DNA of 64,000 bases from Heligmosomoides polygyrus polygyrus (taxonomy: Eukaryota > Nematoda > Chromadorea > Rhabditida > Heligmosomidae). The notes below the pieces were generated by a model that worked only from the letters and a program-made list of their open reading frames with translations, had not been told where the DNA came from and made no database searches. The DNA is taken from positions 84,920,408-84,984,407 of the forward strand of contig OX377202.1 of NCBI GenBank assembly GCA_947396885.1, written 5' to 3'. A program made the translations under genes and the position numbers. Below are positions 54,840 through 64,000 of this stretch, piece by piece. How positions within the stretch are numbered: position 1 is the stretch's first letter; the number at the start of each line of letters is the position of its first letter.

Positions 54840-55260
54840 CCACTTAGCCCAAAAACTGCAATCTAATCTTGGTGTTCCACGATATTTTCATAAACAGCCT
54901 GCATAGCATTGTCATTGGAGACATTCGTGTACAGCGATGTGGCATCAAATGACTCCATAATAGAGCTACCACCTTCCAGGACTGTGTTCCGATGTTTACC
55001 CAAAAAGCCAGCGGTAGAAGGAAGGTGGATAAGTCAAACTTTTGTAGTTGCGTAAGAACCAAGTTCAGCAGCCAGGAAATACGATCTGTACGACCACCAA
55101 CACTGCATGTGATAGGCCTAAACTTATAGTGTGTGGGGTCGCAGAGGTCGCCTCCCGTTGGCAGTTTGCCGGTATTGATAAGGACGTACAGAACAGAGCA
55201 GACAGGATAGTCACACAAGGCGCGTTATAAGGCTTTTCGGATGTATCGCTGATTTTGCGA
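54840..55260 (-). pseudogene. Penelope-like element, reverse transcriptase portion (inverted half)
   Basis: On the - strand: R-P-I-T-C-S-V-G-G-R-T-D-R-I-S-W-L-L-N (55110 region) and, after a frameshift, M-E-S-F-D-A-T-S-L-Y-T-N-V-S-N-D-N-A-M-Q-A-V-Y (54960-54880). The S-F-D-x-T-S-L-Y-T-N-V motif is the palm motif A typical of Penelope-like reverse transcriptases. The rest of the RT is missing. Confidence 0.75.
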
Positions 55261-55399
55261 CCTCAGCCCACTTCCGGTTAAGAAGGCGAACTGCTTGACA
55301 AACTCCTCATAGGTGAATCGACCGTAGATACTAATGCTCTGGAGGTGATGTCGGTATTGATAAGGACGTACAGAACAGTCTAGTGATGCTCTTATCCGG

Positions 55400-56205
55400 C
55401 TGTTGTGGCGGTTAAGCTTGCAAACAAGAAGCCAACAAATCTCTGGCCGCCGTTCCTAAGCGATGAAGTCCATTTCTCTCAGAGCACCTCTCTCAAACTA
55501 GGAAACGAGAACATCATTGTGCACTTCCTTTCTGCACATCCTCGCACTACCAAACGAGCCATTGTTCAGAGCAAGTTCCGCACAGCTGCACTAGTGTCTT
55601 TTTCCGAAGTCTTCATCGATGGAAATGGCTTGCTTTGTCAAATGGGTATGTGCCCGACAACACGCCTAAGAGAGGTCGTCGACAGCTGCTCGAACACGTA
55701 GCGCTCAAGAACCTAGCAAGGTTCCCTTTCCTTTATAAAGAATGCACTCAGCACCCAGGTGCAAGGCTATGTTCGCATGGCCGAACTAGACGACCTTGTA
55801 AGGGCCGTTGAGATACTTCCGCCAACCTTGAGGCGCAGCTTGTTAGAAAACGTCTCGCATGTACTACTTCCTGCATGGTCCGCCCATACGGTAGGAAAGG
55901 CGACTGTAGATTATCGGGAACGGTGTATCTCACAACTTGCAGTCAGTGCAACGAAGAATACATCGGTGAGACTGGTAGGCCTCTTTGGGTCAGATTGAAG
56001 GAGCACGTGGATGGACTGGAGAAGTGCAAGGTCTCAACGCGTTTGGGGAGCACAGACTGCGGAGTCATAATGGCGCAGTGGTTGGGATAGCGGTGACGAT
56101 CCTAGCGCGTGAATCCGATATCGCGACGCGCAAAACCCTGGAGGCGTTGTGGATTGCGTTCAAGAATTCCGCGATCAAAGGAGAGAGGAGAGGGTGGCCG
56201 TAACC
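55400..56205 (+). pseudogene. Penelope-like element, linker and GIY-YIG endonuclease portion
   Basis: 55480-55580 reads I-V-H-F-L-S-A-H-P-R-T-T-K-R-A-I-V, the conserved region between RT and endonuclease. 55917-56010 reads G-T-V-Y-L-T-T-C-S-Q-C-N-E-E-Y-I-G-E-T-G-R then L-W-V-R-L-K-E-H, the GIY-YIG core with its flanking Cys pair. A frameshift follows, and F-G-E-H-R ... I-L-A-R-E-S-D and K-T-L-E-A-L-W-I-A-F-K continues to about 56170. It is on the opposite strand from the RT half. Confidence 0.8.
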
Positions 56206-56261
56206 CAGGAGCTGACCCTATTTGCCAACCTCTATGGGCTTGACCCTAGATGGTGCCAGGG

Positions 56262-56847
56262 CCGTGACAAAGGAAGGGTCTGAAGCGTATGACTGAACCG
56301 GGAGAGCAAGTCATATAGGAGGAATCCATGCACCCCCCCCTCCAATAAGCATAAAAGTGTGTTCATTTTTTGCGAAGTCGTTAAACCCAATGAGTAGGCG
56401 GACCTTGAAATCAAAATGGAATAGGGCACTCCACGAGTTTGGGGGTCTTGTACGCCAGCGATGAATCTGCCGGAGAGCGGCTCGAAGCGCAGTGGAAGTG
56501 ACAGTGCTTCATGTGAGGAAGGTCAGTGGTTGGTTCTTCTGCGCTACTGTATTTTTGCATTTCGACGGACTGGTTGGATTTGGGGGTTCTAACGTCTAAA
56601 TCATTTTTAAGCGCTTTCTGTGCATTTGCCAGGCGTACGCTGTGGAGAGTACTTTCTTGCGACATGTTTATTACTGGCCGGTTTTTTAACCACAATGTCT
56701 TCGGTAAGTTCAAATTGACGTGCTTCAAAGTCCTTAAGTATGGTGGTCATCCAGGATTTTTATACTGAGGGTGGGATTCATCGTATATGACTAGCTCTCC
56801 CAATTCAGACATACGCTTCAGACCGTTTCCTTGTGAGGGGCTAACCC
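56262..56847. mobile_element. Family D element with about 60-bp inverted ends
   Basis: Left end CACAAAGGAAGGGTCTGAAG, right end reversed CTCACAAGGAAACGGTCTGA; both continue into (G)CGTAT ... TCATATA. Interior has a tRNA-like segment (A-box-like AAGCGCAGTGG at 56486; weak B box). A C9 tract lies at 56331-56339. Related segments: 44645, 45836-46275, 57391-57830, 36500. Confidence 0.75.
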
Positions 56848-56859
56848 GAAGGGAGAGCT

Positions 56860-57300
56860 CATTCACCCAATCGTCTTCCATCGGAACGTGATCAACCAGC
56901 TTTTCGGCTGTTTCCATAAGGTCAGTCGGGTTCCCTTACTCCCTATTCGTTTCAACCTCTCATTAACTTTCGACACCTCTGTAGCTTCAAATCAACCTTG
57001 GACGAGTAATTTCTCAAACTCTTTTTGTCTTGCCAGGCTCTGAAACAGGAAAATACGCCGCAACCTAAGTCGAATAAGGCTTCCATGACAATCTTGGCTC
57101 AACAGCTTCACCTTCAACATACACCACTAAACGACATGCCAAGATTCAGCGACGGTCGGACATCGAACATCTTACTGGATTCTTCTCATTACTTTCCTGA
57201 ATACAAGAGCTATTTACGTCGACATCGTACTGAATATATCATCACAAGCGCTATTTCAATCTCTATGTACGTCGATTCTTCGCATCCATAGCCTATCCGC
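56860..57300 (+). repeat. Penelope-like terminal fragment
   Basis: 56860-57160 is collinear with 28290-28570: CTCTGAAAC..GAAAATACGCCGCAACCTAAGTCGAATAAG is a decayed hammerhead-like motif (57040-57075), followed by AATCTTGGCTCA and ACATGCCAAGATTCA. Ends about 90 bp before the duplication junction at 57386. Confidence 0.65.
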
Positions 57301-58848
57301 TGTGCGACAACGCCAAACTGTTCCAGGTCCTCCGAACTGCAATATGCGACGGAAAAACAGAATCTTGCAGACTCCAGACTGCAGGGTTTTGGTTAAAAAA
57401 GCGGTCAGTAATAAACAAGTGGCAACAAAGTTGCTCTCACGGCATACATCTGGAAACACTACACAGCAAACATCTAAAATGGTGCAGATGTCAGAATCCC
57501 TCAAATCAACCAATCAGCTGAAATGCAAAGATGCAGCAGCGCAGAAAAGTCGAACCCTCTACCTCCCTCTCATGGAGCAATGTCGCTATCCACTGCGCTA
57601 CGAGCCGCTACCCTCCGGCGGCATCGCGGGCGTTCAAGACTCCCGAACTCGTGAGGCGCCGATTCCACTGCAACTTCAAGGATCCTCTACTCCTCGGGCT
57701 TATCGATTTGGCAAAAAAAGAAACACATTTTTAACTAATTGAGGAGTGGCGATTATTCCTATATATATGGTGGGATGACTCGCTCTCTCCGTTCAGAATA
57801 CGCTTCAGACCCTTCCCTTTTCAGAGCACGAAAAACTTCTTGCGGACGTTTTTTAATCGTTTCATTATTGTTCTTGTCAAGACTTCGCTGTGCGTTACCA
57901 ACTCATTATTGAGTTGGAATTGGCACTTTGGGGTCTTAAAGCTGTTTTTTGTTTGTTCTCGAAGCGCAAAATAGCTCTGCGGAGGGCTCCCCTCGTAAGG
58001 CAGCCAAATACGACATTTTTTACGTAGCGCTGGTGTGTTCCACTCCATTGGTGAACTAAGCTAGGCCAGATATAATGTAATTGGGCATTCATGTGCCTTG
58101 CTAATAGGGCATATAAACACTTAATTCAAGGTGAGGCGCTCCAAGCTGCTTTGCGCGCTCGTGACTTCAATTGGTCAAGGAAATAAACGCAGAGTTACTG
58201 ATGTGTTCCGTTTTGAAGAAGTTGCGTGCACCTATTATATCACTTATCCGGTTGTATCCGAATCGGATATCCGAAATCCGGCTCGGCCGAAAATGGCGTT
58301 ATCTGAATCATCCGAAGATCCGGGGTTTTTGAAATTGCCCTCATCTGAATCATCCGAAGACCCGGGGTTTTCGAAATTGCCCTCATCTGAATCATCCGAA
58401 GATCCGGGGTTTGAAAAAATGGCCTATCCGAATCATCCGATTATCCGGAAAATTGGTGTCGGATCCAATGTCTAGTGCACACCACAGCAAATTTATAACT
58501 CCTGATTCGTTTCATAGTGCGAGCAGTGAAGGGAAATTGAGGTTTCCCAATCGCAGCCACGGGACTGTTTATTACGCCAAACGAGTCATTCGTTTCGCAA
58601 CGTCAACTGCATCTCTCCACTATGAACGCCACTACTCCGAGCACGGAACAGGCCGAGCGTTGCGGTCCAGCAAGCATCAGACTGCAGCAGCTGAGATTTC
58701 CTTGCTTCGCTTGCGAACGAACACGAGCAAGGTGCTCCCGAAACGATAGTTAATGCCGCAAGTCCTTAAGAGGCGTTTCAATGGCGGCCATTAAGCTCTT
58801 AAATGCAGAACATGGCAAGCATCGCTGTTCATACATCGTTCGTGAATA

Positions 58849-59596
58849 CAGGGTGCGTAAAAAGTACTGACGCAGTAAATGGCGGTTGTGAAAATAGTAA
58901 TGCGCAGTAAGTTTGAAAATATTCACTTGAGAAATATGGAAATGATCTTGCAAACACGATAGAATAACTTGTAATTGACATTGGCTTCTTTACTGTGAAT
59001 ACAAGAATACGAGCGAAAACGACGAAAAAATCATGAGCACGCGCCGCAAGTACTCGCTTGAATTTCGTTCCGTGCTTTTAACAGGGTAACATTCTGCGAC
59101 CGGTCACTTCTGTTGAAAATAGCCCAGACCTCATTCTCCAAAATCGCCTAAAAAGAATAATCCAGCGGATTCACGTTTAAGCTGTGCTCACCTGAGAAGC
59201 TGTTCACACCTGCGCGCGTTATCTGTTTGCCGTTATGGGACAGAGGTTGACAATTTTTGATTTAAACGTTATCGTGCTTGAACATCTTGTAATCATCATC
59301 TGTTATGACAGAGCCGTGGCTGACCTCTGGTGGCTGGTTTGTGTTGCTGACCTCTTTCCTCACCAACCGTTTCGAACAGCGCCTAATCCTCTTGTTAAGG
59401 AAGTATTCAGCTGTCTGGGTATCAGACAAAAAAAGGACCACCATAACGATGACGAACATGTTTCTTCAGTTTTTTCGTGAGTGTTTTTGAGCACAATAGA
59501 GACAACAAAAATAACACACAAAAACCTAGAGGGGTAGAAAGAGAAAGCTGGAGCTGAAACAAAAAGTAGGTGCGTCAATACTTTTTACGCACCCTG
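58849..59596. mobile_element. Tc1/mariner-type MITE, duplicated copy
   Basis: Identical to 47294-48041, including flanking TA, as part of the long duplication rather than an independent insertion. Confidence 0.88.
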
Positions 59597-59844
59597 TACT
59601 TGGCTTGTCTGAACGATGGTTGCGAAAAGAACAATACCGACATATCATTGAGGGGTTGAGAAGCAAATAGGAAAGACCGACAATGTGCCGCTGCGACAGT
59701 GGGTGGTCACAGTGACCAGCCTTTATACGGATTACTGACAAATCGACGTTGTTTTCCTTGCCGTGCTTGTAGCACAGATAACATATCGATGTAAACAAGA
59801 ACTCTTAAAACGGCAGCTGTAAGCGAGCACCTGGAGAAGGCAAA

Positions 59845-61295
59845 AGGAGTTCGATAAATCAATCGCCCAAGGATCGCAGAGTTTTTCTTTGAGTGTTCTA
59901 GAGCATATTGGAAGTGCTATTAATGGAGCTAGGAGTATTTGAATCACCAGAACGGCGGAAACTTTCGGTCCGGCCCAAAAGTTTTTGATTCGTGCCACAG
60001 GAGCAATACTAGTACAGCGCGGTGTCAAGCAGTAGCAGAGTGCAGCCCCAAGTTGGGAAGAGGGATCTAGAATCCCCTTTGGTGTGATTCATTATGTTTG
60101 CAGGCTAATACTGCAACTCAATGGAGTTATTTTCAGGAGTTAATCGAAATGCTACCTACTATGACAGGGGAGTTGAGTGAAGCAGATAGAAACGAAATGG
60201 GCAAGACAAAACACAAGGACGGAATCACATACCTATAGTTGTGCCAGAATGAATATTCGAACATTCGAATTAGAATAATTATACTCGAAATCGAGTATTC
60301 GAACGCTCGGAAAACGAGATTTTCGAATGTATTCGAATTCGAATGCTCAAAAAAACGCGATTGTCGAATATTCGAAAATCGTCGCTATTCGAATATATTC
60401 ATGTATTCAAAATTTTTGGGAGAGCACACTCATCCCCCACTTCGTTATGAGGCTGAAGGCTGGTGATGACACGATGTCTCCTGTATATTTCTCCTCCTAT
60501 ACAGTTTTCAGATGAAACAGGACATAATTATTAAACAACCTAAAATAGATGGTTTCCTGAGTTTTTGTTCGTTTTCTTTGTTCGATTGATGTGACTGTTT
60601 TATGCTCGAAGTCGATGGTTATTGACGACTTCGTTTCAGGCCTCCTTCAGTTCTGAATATGATGGTGCTACATAGGAACATACTTCCAATAAAATGTTAG
60701 GAAGCTTTACAGGTTCTAGATATTTTATTATTTATACGTGCTTCGTAGCGTTCTCGTCAATAGACATCAATTTCTCAAACAATTACATTATTACGTACTT
60801 CAACTAAAAATGGCTTCATGCATTCGTAACACCTTTCCGTTCATTTCCTCTGCAATTTAAGTTACATCTCTAATTCAATAGGACCCGTACTCGCAGAGCA
60901 ACATCGCCTTTCTCAGTCAGATAATGATGGTCGTTCACGTATTGTTACTAGTTGATAAAAGATGTGACTGTAGTATAACGTCAACATGGCTTATAATTCA
61001 AAAGCACAAAGTCAAAACTCTATCGCACTGTGATCGGCTGATGTCGCAATTGTCAAATGTCACCTCGTGATAACATTCAGTCCAAAGTTTCTTAGAAAAA
61101 CTCTCAGTCTCAAAGAGGACTGGAAAGCCATTTCCCTAAAAAGGGCTATGGGGCCATTGATAACTAATTTCGTTGACGTAGTGCCTTTCAGTCTTTGGTG
61201 AAATACCTTTCCTACGAGAGGTGAACAATGCCTAAGTCTTATAAGATTATGTGCTTGGAGAGCCAATTACTAGCACATATTTTCTTAGAGACTCT
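59845..61295 (+). pseudogene. Lysozyme paralogue fragment psi-C, duplicated copy
   Basis: Identical to 48290-49740. Exon-5 homologue at 60861-60938 with the same stop and decayed acceptor. Confidence 0.8.
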
Positions 61296-64000
61296 GGCAC
61301 TCTTCCTCACCCAGTTGTCCAACGTTTAGTAGAATTTCAATCCCTAAAAGCTTTACTAACAAGGGAATGGTTTCTGGCGTAGGTCTGAACGGGAGAACTG
61401 GATAGTAATGATAATGCGGCAGTTTCCACCCTACACATTGTAGAAGAACGTGTTTCGTTTTCGCTGGGTCCTTGAACCAAAAGAGCTACGGGCCCTCGCA
61501 TGTAGGATACAGTATCGCACCGTCAGCGCGTGCCCGCGTGCATAGGTGCACGCGCCATGACGTATGGAACGTGGCGAAAGCCTTTGCGTCATGCGATTCG
61601 GTGGCTCAGCAGGGTGCGACGCTGCTTCGCAGGTGTTAGGCCAGATGACTGACCCCGTACTATGCACTATTTTTGCATTTTTCATAACCACTGCCTCCTT
61701 TACTAATTTGCTTCCTACACTTCTCCTACACATTTATTTCACTCCAAATTGTCAATTAAAGTCAGATTCGTGATCAACGCTCCAGATAACACATATAGAC
61801 AAAGTTTAGGAAACGACCTTCCCATCGTTAGTCAACTCCTAATGTAACTTTGTCAAGTTGTGCGGACTTTGATTTGATTGAGTTGCGGGAGGAAGTATGG
61901 ATGATGACGAAATACTTGTCAACTCCCGACTCAGTTCGCAGGTGGGTGCGGGGTTATCCTTGCCGTCCGGCCTTCCCGCGTTTCCACCCGGAGAACTTAG
62001 TCGGTTGCCTTCTGCGCTGTCGCTAGGCGAACAGGCAGAGTGGCTTATAGAAGCACTTAAGCCGTGCATGTCTACCGACATGTTGATGATCTTCTTCAGT
62101 TAAGTTCTTCTGAAGTTACCGGTACCTATTCCGACTTGCCAACTCAGAAAAAGGTCACCTAAGGTCCCCTAGTGTTTCTTTTATCTCCCCTCTAGGTATC
62201 CGACGGCTGAACCGTATGTCAGACGGTAGTTACACCGTTTAGTTCTATAAAGTTTATGATAAACTTAAGAACAAACACAAATACGGAACAGCGAAACAAC
62301 GACTTCGAAACGAACGCGACAATAAATGAGGAAGTTATCACAATGGTTTCAAAAGGAGCAAATGCTAGTGGCCTCAAATGAATTGGATATCTCAAACGGG
62401 TTAAATACACTCACGAGAATTAAATGTCACCACCAAAGTTTGATTAGTATGTGAGAATTGTACTCGGGGCTTATCCGATCACTGAGGTCCGGAAACCAAC
62501 CGGCTGACTCGCTCTTGACCCCCTTTGGGCTACACTCACGCAACTAAGGGCAGACGGGACAAGGGAGGAGCAGGGATAGACCACCAGGTGGAGACCAACT
62601 CAACTAGGTGCTTACCTATTCCTCAAGGACCAATCTCACTTAGCAGTGAGGACGACTACCATGCAGCGCTCGCTGCGTAGCCCGAGCCCGGGGAAATGCT
62701 GGGCGAAGGAAGGTACGTTAAGTACCAGTAAAAGCCCACCTAGGAGGTCAGGCTAAGGCAACGCCACCAGGAGTCGCCAGCCAACTGCTAAACAACTAGA
62801 CTCTCCACTAGATGAAGCTACGCCCGGAAAGCACCCCTTTACTTCTCACAAGTGCTAACGCCTACTGAAACTCAGGCCGACTACACTCGTCTCAACCAGG
62901 CTAGGAGGCGGACGCGCTACTCCTGCTCGAACTCACTGGGGTGTCTACACTACGGGGGAGCCGGGTGTGTAAACCCTTAGGGACTACCTAGACTCTTCCC
63001 CTAATTTAGTGGGTCTCCACCCAATGAGTACCCCTACCGTGGAGGCTCAAGATTGGCCTACGACACAAAAGAGGGAAATTGGGGCTAACTGCTGTTAGCC
63101 ACGAAGAACCCAAAGCCGGCTGTGAAGCGTGCGGCTGGGTACAAGGTTGGACGGAGTGATGATTTAGTTATGTCAGCCGAAACAGTGGGAGAGGATGAAG
63201 GGACCGTGGGGAGTGGAGCACCAAAAGATTTCAAGAGCACTAGGGCTCCTGGTTGCTACGTTCAGCGAAAACACTCACTCTCAGCGGAAGGGGAATGTGC
63301 CTAACCCTACCGCTGCCTTGTCCGGGAGACACCTATTATCGTCCCGTGGGCTACGAGAGGCAAGACTAGGATGACGGCGCCGGGTCTTAATCGACGATGC
63401 AAAACCTAGCCCTTAATGATGTGCTCGCTACACTCCTAACGTCTCTGAGTGAGAGGCTGGACCCTTTTCCCACGTGAAAGCGGTTAGAGAATAAAATAAA
63501 GCGAAGAAAACGAAAGAAATACGGCCCTCAAGGCCGAACCGGCTGCTCCGCGGCAAGGAACGAAGACCAATGTTCTGGGGACCCGGCCCGCTGCGTGTGG
63601 TCCGACGCGGTGCGGTTCCCGCGGCGCCTGATCAATGCCGATCAACCCCAGGCCTCGTTCGGACGGCCCCGGCCATGGCGAAGGAGAGGGGTCCGTAGGA
63701 AATAGTGTTCTGAAGGAGGAGAGTGCCGACGGTAAGAGAAATATCGACACTGATCGACACTGGGGGTCCGATGGACGCTGGACCCGGACTTGACAACTTA
63801 TCGTACTCCAGCGTAGAACGAAAAACTGATGTCAGATTTGTGATTAGCATCCCAAATAACCTCCTGAGCAAGATTTGGGCAAAGGATTTTTTGGACCTTT
63901 CCTCGACCTTTGGAGTCGTGGAAATACAATAGTGCCTCAATAATAATGTAAATCAGCTTACTTCCTACACATCTCCTACACATTTATTTCACTCTAAATT

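Larger units (their letters stand above)
57386..64000 (+). repeat. Second copy of exact long duplication (runs off window)
   Basis: Identical, as far as compared, to 45831-52445. Contains the same parts: reversed family D element (57391-57830), right end of the hAT-like element (to 58474, with its GTGCACAC at 58475-58482), TA-flanked MITE, psi-C copy, SINE B (61585-61690), ORF 61897-62103, unexplained block 62185-63725. The left hAT-like end is absent from this copy. Confidence 0.97.

Noticed and set aside
45831..64000. LTR retrotransposon with 6.6-kb LTRs
   Set aside because: Too long for LTRs, no TG...CA ends, no gag-pol between the copies, and the repeat starts in the middle of another transposon.

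Overview
The window looks like nuclear DNA from a nematode, most likely a clade V strongylid (hookworm-like) worm. This is inferred from four things: compact AG|GT-bounded exons with TTTTAG/TTTCAG acceptors; acceptors immediately before start codons, as expected for spliced-leader trans-splicing; a nematode-type GH25 lysozyme gene; and a dense mix of mariner, hAT, RTE, CR1-like and Penelope-like elements. There are no operons, RBS or CRISPR. Most open frames are short and fall inside repeats.

Only two host genes can be supported. The main one is an eight-exon lysozyme (lys-type, GH25) gene on the + strand, 16309-30048. All splice phases agree, the predicted protein is 268 aa, and an AATAAA lies 6 bp after the stop. 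Its introns are swollen by mariners, a GC-rich MITE, Penelope-like ends and hairpins. The second is a small - strand gene (41584-40536) for a predicted secreted peptide with 10 cysteines in the mature part.

Degraded paralogues of the lysozyme gene surround the intact one: a - strand copy at 3950-6870, a related fragment at 12527-13795, + strand fragments at 48290-49740 and (duplicated) 59845-61295, and a scrap near 54680. The locus is therefore a lysozyme cluster eroded by transposons.

Layout: 1-3.9 kb, repeats and a dead mariner; 3.95-6.9 kb, lysozyme pseudogene; 6.9-11.0 kb, a nest of hAT > piggyBac-like MITE > second hAT (with an RTE fragment) in an (ATGT)n tract; 11.2-11.4 kb, a 200-N gap; 11.4-15.1 kb, mariner, pseudogene fragment and CR1-like LINE; 16.3-30.05 kb, lysozyme gene; 31.6-32.5 kb, minisatellites including a 42-bp repeat; 33.8-35.0 kb, mariner; 35.5-36.3 kb, probable LINE ORF1; 39.8-41.6 kb, mariner fragment and the Cys-rich gene; 44.3-46.9 kb, hAT-like element; 45831-57385, one 11,555-bp unit whose first 6.6 kb is repeated from 57386 to the window end with no difference seen; 52.8-53.5 kb, a foldback element; 54.8-56.2 kb, a Penelope-like element with its RT half inverted relative to its GIY-YIG half.

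The points most worth following up are the lysozyme gene with its satellite pseudogenes, the exact tandem duplication whose start cuts an hAT-like element, the repeated hammerhead-like motifs at Penelope-like ends, and the small Cys-rich secreted peptide. All family assignments come from reading translations and termini by eye; no search was run.
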